A DNA stretch of 64,000 bases from Diphasiastrum complanatum (Eukaryota; Streptophyta; Lycopodiopsida; Lycopodiales; Lycopodiaceae). Each line of letters starts with the position of its first letter. Within the stretch, counting starts at the first letter, position 1. A program made the position numbers and the translations under genes. Positions 22,395-34,863 of the stretch are shown here, piece after piece. Below the pieces are notes generated by a model. That model made no database searches, had not been told where the DNA came from, and was given only the letters and a program-made list of their open reading frames with translations. The stretch covers positions 63,207,240-63,271,239 of the forward strand of contig CM055096.1 of NCBI GenBank assembly GCA_029204225.1. The letters are read 5' to 3'.

Positions 22395-22860
22395 CTTCTA
22401 TGTAGAAGTCCGTAGAGGGGTCGTCGCTACTGGTCTCATCTCTCTCTGTTTCTGGTGGATCTAATTCTGGGGGTCTGTTAGTACTGCCAGCTGGTCCGGG
22501 TGACTGCATTGGCGACCCGAATGGTATGAAAGGCTGGGTGGGTCTCGTGTAATCGGTAGAAATGGCATACGTCAGATGCTAGAACCCATCAATAATGAGC
22601 TCATAGGTTTTGAAGTAGCTATAGACCCCGCAATGTTGTACTCTAAATATAATATCTCCTGCCTGTAAGTGAGGGTGGAGCGTCGGGGTATAGAAGTAAT
22701 AGTGGGTAGCTCCCTCTCGAATTAATTGACAAACATCCCCTAGTGTAGGGTGGAACTGATTCTCATCCATCACGTACAAGCGTCCAACCCCCCACGAGGG
22801 AGGGAGTAGTTTGGCACATCCTCCATCCTGGATCTCTAGAGGCACCTACTATTGTCAAGA
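22395..22860 (-). pseudogene. Unidentified coding segment, minus strand
   Basis: The 88-codon ORF 22579-22845 (GRLYVMDENQFHPTLGDVCQ, YYFYTPTLHPHLQ, IIFRVQHCGVYSYFKTYELI) ends at a TAG at 22581-22579, after which the same frame stays open for about 60 more codons of Pro/Ser/acidic composition (to about 22395). CAG to TAG would restore one coding block of ~150 residues. I do not recognise the family. It lies next to the cut LTR of element A, in locally GC-rich DNA. Confidence 0.4.
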
Positions 22861-25800
22861 TGACCTCATATCTATAACTCAGAGTGTGATTTTGGGTGGT
22901 ATTGTTCATGCCAGTATCTGTGGTTCTTCACGGCGGTCGAGATTTCATGGCTAGGGGTCGCATGACTGTAACTACCTACAAATGTTATAAAGATTTCCAT
23001 AGGGGTACTCAATTAGTAATCATAGGTCAAATGAAATGAAGTCATCATCAGTTATTTACTTGGAATGCGTTACTAGAGTGTTCAACCAAGCATGGTGAAA
23101 TAAACAGACAATCATCAAATGGTTACACTACAATATCTCATGATTAGTTTCATGCAATGTGAGGGTGCCAATTATACGCACCGCCTTGTTTGGTGGGCGG
23201 TGGTATTTTGCCAACCGTCAGGCCTAGGTTTTTCGCTAGGCAGTTCCAACGGCGAAGGTGACTATGATGACCCCTAACCGGGGTGGTGTGTTTCAACCAC
23301 GTACGGTAGACGACCCACTCTTCTATTTCAAAGAGGTCGGGCTAGTGACTTCGTACACACGAAACGATTCATTCCCAAATACAACATAAAACTAAGCTTT
23401 GCAAACTAAGCACAAGATGCGCAGAGGTTTTAACCTTTGACAAGTATCAGTATACTATGAAGAGACACGACTAACATACCACCTAACTTGATTATCATTA
23501 AACAAGTCCGCATCAAGATAACAATACTCATTTAAAACTCGGAGCCTAGTCAAATTCAGTTTATGCTAGGTTAGCAATGCCCACGAAATTCCAAGAGAAC
23601 AACATCATAATCCCCAACCTCAGAACTTACCAATGGAAAGATACATACTTTAGCAAGGAACTGAAAATTATGTGGAAATAGGAGACCGGCGTGCCCTTGG
23701 ACCCCCCCAAATCATGAGTTCATGCCGTATCTGATTGATACCATAAGCCTTGGTACGAGGTTCGTTGGTTTTTTGGATGGTGGTATTCTTAACTCATCTT
23801 GGCCGCGTTGGTCGTTCCTTTCAACCTCTCTGGAGGTCGTGTGACTTGAGACGTCGTAGCCACTGGTCGATCTGCAGTTATACTTCAGGTGGGCGTGTCC
23901 AGATGCGGCGAGGTTAGCAGGTACCGAGCTCAGGAAGCTTTAGTAAGGAGGGCTGCGGATGCCAGAAGAGTGTCAATCGAGCTCTAGTGAGTTAGCGAGA
24001 TCCCCACAGAGACTCATGGAACTTTGGTGAAGATACAGCGGGTCCCAGACAGGATTCAGATAGTGAGTATGAATTCAGTAAGCCTGGCAGCACCCCAGTG
24101 AGCTAGCAGAGGTTCAACAAGATCAACTCTGATTGTACACATGATGAGCTTGGTGGACGTTACAGTTCTGGTATGAAGATGATAGTAGCCAGGTACACCT
24201 GAGTGGAGATCACGCGGCACTCAACCGCCTTGATACTTTATACATATCACTCAGACAGAAAGCTAAACATTATTCATATGGGTATGTATGTCCTCTGGGT
24301 CACTCAAACAATCAGTGCAAGGGGTAGTAGGAGTGTTATACTCCAAATGCCCATTTTGTAGCCCTCCCTTGGATCTGTAACAACTACATCAGAGAGGCAG
24401 CGTGCACCATAGTTTCATGGATCGCGTATAATAGGTTGAGGAACCACGCTTGAGCGATAGATTGCATCCCACATAGCGTGGATAGCGAACAGTGATCAGA
24501 TCGCATTCTCTCCGACCCCCAAATCCTTAGCGGCGACTGGCGGTGGAGGCAGCAGACGGATTCAGGAAGGATTTCCATTAGTTTCTAATCCATCTCTGAT
24601 ACGGTAGTGGTCTTTCGATTGCCTATCTCTGATTCGTTCTACAAGCCATTTGGATCACAGCTTGATCTCATGCGGGATGGGAGATGGTACCTCCGTATTT
24701 CTTCTATTACACACACCTCCTCTCACGTAGCATTCAACGAGCTTGGCCTCAATCTCCCACTAGTTCTAGAAAAGCTCTCATCTTTGCTTCACGTCTAAAC
24801 GAATTCTCTCCCAACCCCAACAATACTATTTGCAACTCTCCTTGAATTCACCTGAACCACTCTCTACCATCAACTATTTTCTCTCTGGTCATGCATTCTC
24901 TCATCACTTAATGTAGAGGAGGCCCTCAGTTTTATTTTTATATGCATCCACGAAGCTTCCCATTCACAATGCCAAGTTTTCACTCTTCAAGCCTTTCATG
25001 AATGAAAAGTGTCCGGCTTTGTACATGGCTTTTAGTTGTGATTTGACCACAAGTGGTACCCTTCCTCTTTTGAAAAAGATGGTTTGGGCCAATCGTACTG
25101 GGGTACCACTTGTGTGAGCCACTTCCCTCTTTTGCACTTGTTGGTGGTGTAAATGGCAAGTACTTCACTTGCTTGTCTTTCTTAATTGAGTAGTCCTCTT
25201 TGCTACTTGTGGTCAACCCCTACCACTTTTAGGTAGGATGTTTTTTGTTAAATACTTTTGGCCTCCACTTGTATTTTCCATTTGCGTGTCTGTGGCCCAT
25301 GGCTTAAGTTGTCGAGGTGATTTGTCTATCGAGGTGTCGCTTCGACTTGCACTAGAGTTTGTCAATATTTTTCTACAGTTTCCTTGACCCTGTCCCATAA
25401 TGTCCGACCGTTTGTTGTGAGTTGATTTTGCCGGTTTTTCCCGTGTGTTGTTACTGGCGAGCACTCATGACTTGGGGTTTCCTTCAAGGCAACCGGTTCC
25501 CTGAAAAACACAATAGGCAATTTTTCATTAATAAAAGTAACGGAGTACATTGAAAATTCGCTCAGCCATGCCGGCTAATATAATCGGGCCAATTCTAAGG
25601 CTGTAAACTATTCAACGGGCCATTTCTAAGGCCCCAAAATTTGCTCTAGCCACATTTTGGGCAGGCTGGGACCTCTTCCTATGTGGACCGGAATTTTTGA
25701 CTTGGTCTGTACAAAAATTGTCTATGAAATATTTTTGACGGTTTTTCGAATGTCACTTTCTAAACTGTGTCTAGCCACTTAGGGGTGGGCTGGAACCCAT

Positions 25801-25925
25801 TCTACGGGCAATTGTGTGCCGATTTTTCCATTAGTAGCCGGGTTTTACATGCCGGTTTTTATGCAAAAATTGTGAAATTGCTCTAAAAATAGCCCAATTT
25901 TTTGTGCGAAAATATTGGCTAACAA
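22861..25925. other. Unassigned region
   Basis: No gene or LTR pair that I can support. The word GGTGTGTTTCAACCACGTA (23285-23303) recurs with one change at 56978-56996 downstream of gypsy element E, so part of this region may be gypsy 3' sequence. A (CT)-rich tail and short ORFs (24384-25550) show no domain. Confidence 0.4.
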
Positions 25926-25929
25926 CAAT

Positions 25930-25980
25930 ATCAATCAAAGAGATCGAAAACCAGTATCTGACTCCTTAGAGTTACAGATC

Positions 25981-26021
<41 letters not shown>

Positions 26022-26340
26022 AAAAATATTCTGAATTATAGCAATTACTTGAATCTGTAAGTAGGATCACGCACTCAGTGCAACTGTCTTGTGATCTGAT
26101 CATTGTTACTACAACATTCTTATACAGATTTGCTATTTTTCTGTCATGTTGCATTCGTGTTGAATGTTTAATTACCTCTCACTCTTCATCCTCTACTATC
26201 ACAAATATCAATAACAAAGAATTGCATAGCTGTCTCAGATGCCTAATCATTTCACATTTCTTTATGGTTGTCTACGACACCTACACTGATATTCATTATC
26301 AACACAAATCTGAAATGCTCTATTTTTCAAGTTCCTAAGT
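25930..26340 (-). repeat. Fragment of LTR family R, minus strand
   Basis: Reverse-complemented, it follows the order of the solo LTR at 35155-37084: ATCAGTGTAGG, AGCTATGCAATTCT, GTTGTAGTAACAA, GATCCTACTTACAGATTC, then a CT run and AAGGAGTCAG. It embeds an (AG)n tract at 25983-26017. Both ends are cut. Confidence 0.75.
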
Positions 26341-26455
26341 AATCCAGTTCCTATTATCATTTTATTTTTGTCATCATTGACATTATTCATTTGATGGAAT
26401 GACGGCCTCCTATTCCGCTGCGGCCTGAGAAACCCTGTGTCATTTCCCATCAGAG

Positions 26456-27830
26456 TGGTATCAAAACATGGTTTTGGATGCACTAGGGTCTTGAGATTAA
26501 AAGAACCTAAATAGGTTCATATTTTTGGAGCTAGTTTATAATTGATTTGTATACAATCTTCATTCTTTGATCTTCATGGAAGGATCAACCTCAGACATCT
26601 GATTGATCAATAAGTGCAACGGAGATGATTTCCACATGTGGAAATTCAAGATGAGGATAATATTGATCAAAAAGGAGCTATGATATGTAAATGGTTCAAT
26701 AGTTGAACCAGCTGAACTAGAACTACTACCCGTATGAGAGGCCAAGGATGGCAGAGCACTTGCCATTGTATCCTTAAATTTGAAAGATACTGGGATAGCT
26801 TGACAAGCATTTATGAAACATCAAATGTATCGACTCATCTCTTTCTTAGAAAGAAGGTCCTTACCCTTAAATTGAGTGAAGGTACCTCAGTCAGTGATCA
26901 TCTGAATGAGTTCAAACAGTTGTTGAATCAATTAGCTGCAATAGATTCGCCAATTTCGGAAGAAGATTCTACTATGTCTCTTCTTGCTAGTCTTCCTCCC
27001 TCCTACGACAATCTAGTATTGCTTTTGAGAAATACTCCTACGCTATCACTCTAGAAGCTTATAGCAAGTCTACTACAGAAAGAAGTAAGGAGAAAAAACT
27101 TATCTGCCTCAAGCAACAAGACAATGGCCTTGTACTCCAATAATCAACAATCCAAGAAGAAGAAAAGAATACAAAGGATGAGCAGACAGATTCAACACAA
27201 CAACAACAACAACACAACCGACAACAATCTACCAAGACCAAACTCTTTTGCAAATATTAAGAGAACCAATTACGACATCAAGGACTGTCGGATTCTCAAG
27301 CATAATGAAGTGAAGAAAAATATGCAACAGCACCAGGAAGGAGGCTCTGACTCTGTTAGAAAATTTCAAGAAGAAGAAAAAATGCTGATGGTACAAGATC
27401 AACCATGTAGCGATGCCTATGAATGGTATCTAGATTCAGGTGCTTCTCAGCACATGACTCTTTGCAAGAACCTATTCTCAAATCTCACCGCAACTAAATC
27501 AAAGTACATATTCTTCGGAGACTCAAGCTCACACAAAGTCTAAGGCCAAGGCTCTATTCGACTTCAATTCCTAGATGGTATCACTAGACAGCTTGATGGT
27601 GTACTCTATGTACCCGAACTAATAAAGAGTTTTTTTTGTCTATAAGCAAGATCAATGATCAAGGCTATAGGGCTTTGTTTACTTCTAGTCGATGTACCAT
27701 TCTTGATAAGAGTTTGAATGTAGTCCTCTCAGCACACAAAGAAGAAATTTTACCTATCCTGAGTCATAGTTATGCACTTTCTGTGAGTAATTGTGTGTGT
27801 TAATCTTTTTTTTGTGTTAGAAGTTAAAAT
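26456..27830 (+). pseudogene. Copia element H: primer site, gag, protease start
   Basis: TGGTATCAAAAC (26456) is a decayed Met-tRNA primer site. Gag starts at ATG 26576 with NGDDFHMWKFKMRI, has several stops, then YWDSLTSIYETSNVSTH, FLRKKVLTLKL and DHLNEFKQLLNQLAAI. A Lys/Asn-rich linker leads to a ruined zinc knuckle (NYDIKDC remains; first Cys pair lost, His replaced by Tyr). Protease WYLDSGASQHMT is at about 27424. A last frame gives KINDQGYRALFTSSRCTILD, then similarity ends near 27830 at the minus gypsy. Confidence 0.85.
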
Positions 27831-27879
27831 CTATAGATCTATGATGTTTTAGTGACAATAGAACCATGTGCATTGTGTC

Positions 27880-29930
27880 ATGTAGCTATCTATCTTGCAT
27901 ACCACGATCCTGAAATCGAATTCTAACAATAGGAATAACCATCAGGTGATCCATCTAGTGTTGCAGGTCTTATTTATCAAGTATACCAAGGGTTGGTGGT
28001 TCGTATAAAATGCAAAGTGGATGGCGATCAAATAATGTCTAAATTTCTTGACCGCAAAAATCATTGTCAGTGCTTATCGCTCTGTGGTTGAATAGTTCAT
28101 TTCTGTTTCACTGAGCTGTCGGCTAGCAAAACGAATTGGAAAATCCTTTTTGCATTCTCCTGGTTGGGCCAAGATAGCTCCAACAACATACTTCGATGCA
28201 TATGTATGCACATGGAACTCGATAGTCCAATTGGGTGGTCGTAAAATTGGCGTTGAAACCAATGCATCCTTAAGCTTTTGGAAAGCCTGTAAAGCTTTCT
28301 CTGTCCAATGTGGTTTTGTGGTAAGCTTGTAGATTGGCCCGACTAACTCCACAAAATCTAAGATAAAGATTTGATAATAGTTAGTGTGGCCCATGAAGAT
28401 GTAGACCTCACGAATCATCCCTAGTAGTGGTAGATCAACAATGACCCATATCTTGGTGAGATTAGTGATGATTCTGTGTCTAGATACAATATGGCCTAAG
28501 ATGAGGTTGTGTGTCATCCAAAACTGACACTTTTCTGGGTTCAAGGATATCTAGTACTTGCAGCATTGAATTAGTACTTTCTCCAAAATAAGTGCTCAAT
28601 ATTAAGCCCATGCACACATAGATCATCCAAGAAACTTTTGCAAGTACTCTCTTAATGCCACTTGCATAACTCTTTGGAAAGTACTCGGGGCATTACAAAG
28701 TCCGAATGGCATCACCTTATAGGCATAGGTCCCCCATTCTGTGGCAAATGATGTCTTGTGTTGGTCATCAGGCGCAATCTTTACTTGATTGTAGCCGCTG
28801 AAACTATTCAGGAAACTGTAGGCTTTTGCTCCTGCTACTTAATGTAGGACACTTTCTGTAAGGGGTAGAGGAAAGTGATCATTCTTTATAACCACAGTTA
28901 GTGTCTTAAAATTTACACAAATTTGCAATTTTTCATTTTTCTTGGATACTCTAACTATCGGTGATACCCATTCTATATGCTCAATTTCATAGATGAAATC
29001 GGTATCAAGCAGCTTCTACAACTCATGTTTAATTAACTCTGTATAATTGGGATTGCAGCAGTACTCATCTTGGGAACTCCATCCACCAAGGGTATGATAT
29101 GCTGGACTATGATTGGCGGTATATCCTTTGAATCCTTGGATAACCATGCAAAATAGTCTCGATATTTTGTCAACATGAACAATTGTGCTCCCACATGAAC
29201 AATCTTGTCTTCTTCACCTGGCTCAGCTAGGTTCATCAGTTGCATTTGACTTGGTGCTTCAAAAACTTGCTCTTTATCATCCCCATCCTTGTTAGAGGCT
29301 CTTGTTGTGCTTTTGGCAGCATGATTACCACATCGTCTAAGGTATAGTTGTTGAAGCCTTTCGGCATCTCGTGAACCGGCGCTCGACGAGATTTCTCCTT
29401 CAACATATTAATCTTAGCATGCCTAGTTAACTATAGATTTCTAGTCATCTGGGATGATGACATAGAGTCTTGTTCTAGCCGGATTGATTTCAATGAGTCT
29501 AGCACTTTCTTTTTGCTCTTCTTGTCTTCTAGAGTGGCCACAACCTTGTTATCATTCTTGGGAACTAGCTTTATATTTGCCTCGTGATTGCAAATATTTT
29601 CATCCACCGTAGCTATTGTATCTGGTAAATCACTCCAATGAATCACCTGACTGTAGTGCTGTTTCAATTGATTCTTCCTTGAGGCAGGTGCCTTGGGTGG
29701 TTCAACCTTGAAAACTTTAGCTAGCAAGAATTTCTGAGGGGGCTAAGCTGGTTTTTCTCATGCCATATCGATTGGGATCCATGTGTTGCAAGATCTGCTC
29801 ATCAGTCAGTTCGGCTTCTTCATTGTATGAAAACGCATGTTGCCAGGGTACCAAATCATCTTCAACTGCCTCGAGGATAGGTTCCACTGCCATCCACGTC
29901 ACGTTGATCATATTCACCCCGTAAGTAATT
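27880..29930 (-). pseudogene. Ty3/gypsy element I: protease linker, RT, RNase H (minus strand)
   Basis: From 29930 downward: a gag-protease linker with long ORFs (29917-29431), then RT. RT shows YEIEHIEWVSPIV (about 28960), SFLNSFSGYNQVKIAPDDQH, YKVMPFGLCNAPSTFQRVM and the active site FLDDLCVHG (about 28616-28650). A 156-codon ORF (28544-28074) holds the RT end and RNase H start (TIEFHVHTYASKYVVGAIL, with Tyr where the catalytic Asp is expected; FASRQLSETEMNYSTTE). RNase H continues to about 27880 with LINKCNT-like and EFDFRIVV motifs and a TGA that fits CGA. It is the same lineage as element E. No LTR or integrase remains. Confidence 0.87.
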
Positions 29931-30039
29931 GGTGTGTCTAGGGTGTATCCTTTTGGTGAAGAAGTAGATGCAGGATGTACAAATGTACTTGTAAATGATT
30001 AGATTCATTTTGGTTCAATCTAAAAAAAATTACTTTGAC

Positions 30040-30525
30040 CAATTTCCATGTAATTAGTTGGCACTTCCATGTGAATGAGTAAATGCTCCCACATGTCAAG
30101 TTGTTGTTCATACATGTGGATCAGGTTGTAGAGGATAAGATTTAGATATTCCACTAGATCCTATTTTGTAGAGAATATCCCTATTTTTGTGGAGACTAGC
30201 TTTTGGTTTCTAGCTAGTGTGATAAGTCAACTTTGGATAATGAGCATATTTGGCTCCTATTGGTGGATCTAGATGATTAGGCACTCTTCACACATGTGAA
30301 GGCCTGTTGGACAATACACAACTCATGGATGTACTTGATCTATAAAGAGATCAACCAAATCAATAGAAAGTTGATGAGACAATGGCAATCTAGCAATTTG
30401 CTTGTAATTCACTCATTAGAATTGTATTTTGTTGATTGGAATGATCTTTTATGCAATTGTACTTTTCTCTCAAGTTGCAGTCCTTATAGAGATTGTCCTC
30501 CACACGTGTGAGGCCGCCCTTGGAG
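30040..30525 (+). repeat. Diverged LTR fragment of the element A family
   Basis: It follows the order of the element A LTR (GAGTAAATGCTCCCACATG, CTAGATCCTATTTTGTAG, AGTCAACTTTGGATAA, GGCACTCTTCACACATGTGA, TGGATGTACTTGATC, CCACACGTGTGAGGCCGC) with many substitutions and small indels. It is older than the two LTRs of element A. It ends at the copia D integrase relic. Confidence 0.85.
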
Positions 30526-30599
30526 GGTAAGCATATACTAGTGAGAGCCCAATAGGTATACTTATACCCTCCTTTCACCAGGGACTCCTTCAGAACAAC

Positions 30600-31985
30600 A
30601 ACGATTCTGGAGCTAGTACATTTGAGCATCTATAGACCTTTTGACATGATCTCCGTAGGATACTCGAAATATTATATCACCTTCATTGATGATTACAGCA
30701 AGCTGTTCGCGACAAATTACTTCATACACAACAAATCGAAAGCACTCGACAAGTTCACAGAATATGTGAACTGGTAGAAAGATGCGCATGAAGCAAAGTC
30801 AAGCAGATCAAAACTGATTGTGGCAGAGAATATGTCTTGAATCACTTTGTTGACTTCTACAACGATTGAGAAATCCTTCATAGAAGGACTGCATCCTATA
30901 CACCAAGACACAATGGTGTAGCCAAAAGGAAAAATAGGACCCTCATGGAAGCCGCAATGTGTATGATCGCCTATTCGAAAGCACCAAGGGTGTTATGGGC
31001 TAAAGGAGTAGCTACAACTGCCTACATCCAGAAGAGCATCGACAAATCAGGTGTTCCTCACATGACACCACACGAACTATGGTGGGGCAGAAAGCCCAAT
31101 CTGACGCACGTTCGGATCCCTGGATGTGCAGCTTATGCACATATCTTAGACAAGCTTCGAAAGAAGCTCGATGAGAAAGTCAAACAAGGATACCTCATCA
31201 GGTATGACAACCATTCGTCATACTACAATGTCTACATGCCAGAGACCAACCAAGTGAAGGCAATCAGAGACGTCAAGTTAGATGAGACCAGAACAATGGC
31301 CGATGATGATTCTAACAACTATGAAGTCTTGGAAAAGCAGTACTATGACCTGCCAACCATGATAGAGGGAGCAGAACTTGAACACTCAAATGAAGATGTT
31401 CGGATCCCACTTCAGTTGAGCGACGAATCAGACGAAGAAAGAACCGTAAGCATGCCTATGGCTAGAATGCCAGTAAATCGAGATGGTTCTGCACCTAGCC
31501 GAAGAGACAAAGGTGAAGACATTGTAGTACTCTAACAATCTTCATTATGACATAGATGATAAAACACAGCTTCGATTCTACTTTTGCTCAGGACCATCTT
31601 CGATTCGAACGAAGCACGCTAGCCAGATTTGTGCCAGGCAGCTCGGCTTCGACATCCGAAGAGTTCTGTGGATTCAGTGACAAACCACAAATATTTGAGA
31701 AAGCCATCGACAAATGGATCCAAGCCATGAACGAAGAGATTGAATTCATGAAGAAGAATGAGGTATGGACACTGCAGCCAGTACCAGACAAGCGAAAGAC
31801 CATGCAATGCAAATGGGTATATAAGCTGAAGTATGGACCGAATGAAAATGTTTTGAGATATAAAGCCAGACTTGTAGCAAAGGGATTGTCTTAGAAGTAC
31901 GACATCGACTACACTAAGACCTTCTCTCCAGTGATGAAACATGCATCCTTACGTCTACTATTTTCTTATGTAGCTGCTTAGTATC
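30600..31985 (+). pseudogene. Copia element D: integrase and RT start
   Basis: Integrase remnants begin near 30640. The core reads IKTDCGREYVLNHFVDFYND, a TGA at 30867-30869, then HRRTASYTPRHNGVAKRKN (the E-containing end) and MEAAMCMIAYSKAPRVLWAK. The C-terminal region follows (HELWWGRKPNLTHVRIPGCA, GYLIRYDNHSSYYNVY) to a stop at 31535. RT follows at 31620-31980 in another frame: KWIQAMNEEIEFMKKNEVW, CKWVYKLKYGPNENV, YKARLVAKG, FSPVMKHASLRLL. It is cut at about 31985 by a non-autonomous element. D2 (41781-42271) is a close second copy that retains CGA at the TGA site. Confidence 0.9.
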
Positions 31986-33690
31986 TTGCGTTAATAAAAG
32001 TGAGATCAACAACCTTGGTGTCAATGATCTTGCAAGGATTGAAGAGGAGCAACAAAGTGATGGATATCTTGAGGATCCACCTCAAATATCAAGTGCTCCA
32101 AGAAGATCCACAAAGGCAAGGGCCTAGCCTTCAAGGCTCACTTATCTTGGCAAAGGTAATCAAGGGGAAGATTCTCAACCATTCACTTTCAACACTTTTC
32201 TTACTTCAATGCTTGATGAACCATTTTGCTATGAGATCTACATGAGGCAAACCGAGGTATGCTATGAGAACTACATGAGGCAACTTGAGGGCTTCATCAA
32301 GAAGGAAGTTGAAGATAAGATGTGTGATGGCTCATTTGAGAACAAGTTTTTATGTCTTAGTAATCTAAAAATTGTTATGAACCAATTAAGAGTAAATTGG
32401 TTGCTTGATCAAATGAGTGCTCTCGGATTTTGGAAGAGCAAGAATGAGTTAATCACTCATTGTTTTGAAAAATGTGTTTTTTTTTTGGAGGGGCAAATTG
32501 TAAGATTCTTATGAGAATAAGTGAAACATCCTTGAAGGACACTTATATCCATAAGCAAGTATGTAGCCTCATGAAGTTCAAGATCACTTGTAATTACAAA
32601 ATTAGGAAGATCAGGCTTATTTTTTATGGTTTGTGGACTAGTCATTTTAGCATGATAAATCTTGGTAATAGTAGCAAGTACATGTTTTGTGATCTTGATC
32701 AATGTGATTTTCACAAGACATGGAGACATCAGATTTCTTTCAAAGAGAAGCATCAAGATCAAGGAGGAGCAAGTTTCAAGTTCATGCATCTTCACTCAAC
32801 ATGGAAGAAATCAAGTGCAAAGGTGCAAGGAAGAATTAAGACTCTTCAATTCATCTTGGAGGAGATCAAGATCAAAGAAGCTCTATCTTGGATATGGTGA
32901 TTAATCATGTCATCATCTTTAGGGACTCATTAGTCATCTTCTAAACTTGAATATGATTCATTTTTTATGTTAATATCAGGTCTTAGAATTGTATATAGAT
33001 ACATTATTGTTTCCAAGGCTAGATTTGAGGAGTGTTGTGAAAAATAGCCTATTTTGGCAAATCTAGCCATGTAGAACTTTGTAAATATTGTGTATAATTG
33101 GGTTCCACACATGGAAGGCCAAGATGCCACATGGAAACCCACTCCTAATAGAGGCTAGGTGGAATTTAGAGAGTTGGTCAAGTCCATTTGGTAGTGATTC
33201 CTAGATTATAAGACCTACACCTAAAATTGTGGTGAGATTTTGACCAACCATGTACCTACTTGGCATAACTCTAGGAAATAGACTTAGGTAACACATTAGG
33301 GCAAGAAAGTTGAGTCTAATACCATGCTGGATTTTCACCTAACTTTGCAAAGGAAGTGGGTTTACTATGTAGCTTCATCTCTCCATAGTGAGAAGATAGA
33401 ATATTTTTGGGAGACATTGGTGACTTGAGTTTCTACTCTCATGTACATTGGTTTTTGATGATCCAAATGAAGCCAACACTTTGAACATTTCAAACTCATC
33501 TTGTACGCCATACTGCAGCCTGTAGTACACACGTGCCAACTTGGATTTGTGTCAATGATCTGTATTTTCATTATCAATGCTTGTTGTTTGTGAGCCTGCC
33601 AATCTAGATCAAGTTTTTGGTAACTAGTTTTTGATAGATTGGTAAGCAAGCACATAATAGCTCATGTGGATCTACTAAGATCCATTTTTG
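31986..33690 (+). mobile_element. Non-autonomous LTR element fragment inside element D
   Basis: No retroviral domain is visible. A polypurine tract GATTTGAGGAG (33022-33032) precedes an LTR start TGTTGTGAAAAATAGCC at 33033. The stretch before it shares patches with the minus-strand element at 20000-20362. The LTR continues with CCACACATGG-type words to a junction with copia D RNase H at about 33690. ORFs 32209-32904 probably do not code. It separates D's RT from D's RNase H. Confidence 0.6.
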
Positions 33691-33699
33691 GTCCCCAAA

Positions 33700-33930
33700 G
33701 TACTGTACTTTGACATGATGAAGGATCTCGTGTTTCATTCAAGGATGAAACACATTGCAATCAAATATCATTTTATAAGGGACCTAGTTGAGAAGAACGA
33801 ATTGAAGACCAGCTTCATTGGAACGAAGCAGATGGTAGCAGACATCTTTACCAAGCCCTTAGACAAAGGAATGTTCGAGAGGTAGAGAAAGAGTCTGGGA
33901 ATTGTAAAGCTACCACGCTTTGAGAGGGAG
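33700..33930 (+). pseudogene. Copia RNase H end and polypurine tract of element D
   Basis: The frame gives DLVFHSRMKHIAIKYHFIRD, then TKQMVADIFTKPLDKGMFER and a TAG, then KSLGIVKLPRFERELRKLN; this tail is the usual C-terminal end. The purine run TGAGAGGGAG at 33921-33930 is a suitable polypurine tract. Confidence 0.85.
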
Positions 33931-33931
33931 C

Positions 33932-34533
33932 TGAGAAAACTCAATGTTCCGAGCCACAAAGCTTTGTTAGCTTTTGAGCTCATGTCTACAAAAATACAAG
34001 GGAATTGCCCATAGGCAGAAACCACCCCGGACATTAACCGCCACATAACGGTTTCAGTCAAACAAGACACAAAGGTGAAGACCTTGAAGGTCAAACGTTT
34101 GAAGACCGAAGGAGCTCAAAGACGAAGCCGAAGGCTGAATGAGACACAAAGGCGAAGAAGACTCAAAGACCAAAAGACGACGGATCTTCACGCTCCAAGT
34201 ACACTAGAAGTCAAAGAAAGTACCAAGAAGACGTCCTCATGTATGGATGATGCTGAAGGCAATCTGAATGCTATTTGAACGTGCTTAATCAGCCGTTCTT
34301 ATAATCTCAGACTAGATTAAATCTTTCTCTCTCTCCATCCATATAAGTAGATCGAAGATGAGAAATCAATTAGTTGGATTGTCAATTGGTTGAGTATCAA
34401 CCTGAGCTAAGCATAGTGTTGCTAAGCTGATGTCCAAGAAGTCTGCTGGTAATCGAGACGAGCTGATATTATTCATGAGAGACAATTTTTTTCTCTCACC
34501 GACGCGTTGTGTGGGTTTTTTTCTCATACAACA
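33932..34533 (+). repeat. Probable 3' LTR of element D
   Basis: It starts TGAGAAAACTCAATG after the polypurine tract and ends near CTCATACAACA at about 34533 (~600 bp). No second copy is present, so the 3' boundary is inferred from the CA end and the change in sequence character. Confidence 0.5.
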
Positions 34534-34863
34534 CTCTCTCAAGAAAGGATCACTGATAATACAGTAGATGTTATGCAGATGCTTTTCTTATCTTGAATGA
34601 TAACGAATATTTGGATGTCTGATCATTGTCTCTACATGTTCAGCTGTCTACTCTTCATTTCGCACACTGGTTCATTTTTGTTGAATGCTTAGACGAATTA
34701 TAACGTGGGTCAGCAATGTCTGCCTACTCTCTGGAGGATTGTAGATATGATCTAGCAGGCAATAGGCCGGAGATAGAATCAAATTCCATCCGGGTTTTAG
34801 GAGAATCAATCAGAAATCATTTGATTCGAATTTTGTTCTGTTTCTCATCAATGGTATCAGAGC
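34534..34863 (+). repeat. LTR F (3' part) and primer site of copia G
   Basis: TGGTATCAGAGC at 34852-34863 is a perfect initiator-Met primer site, and the LTR ends TTTCTCATCA at 34850. The LTR body contains CTACTCTCTGGAGGATTGTAG, which recurs in the reverse orientation near 45990 together with a decayed primer site. The 5' LTR boundary is not defined. Confidence 0.75.
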
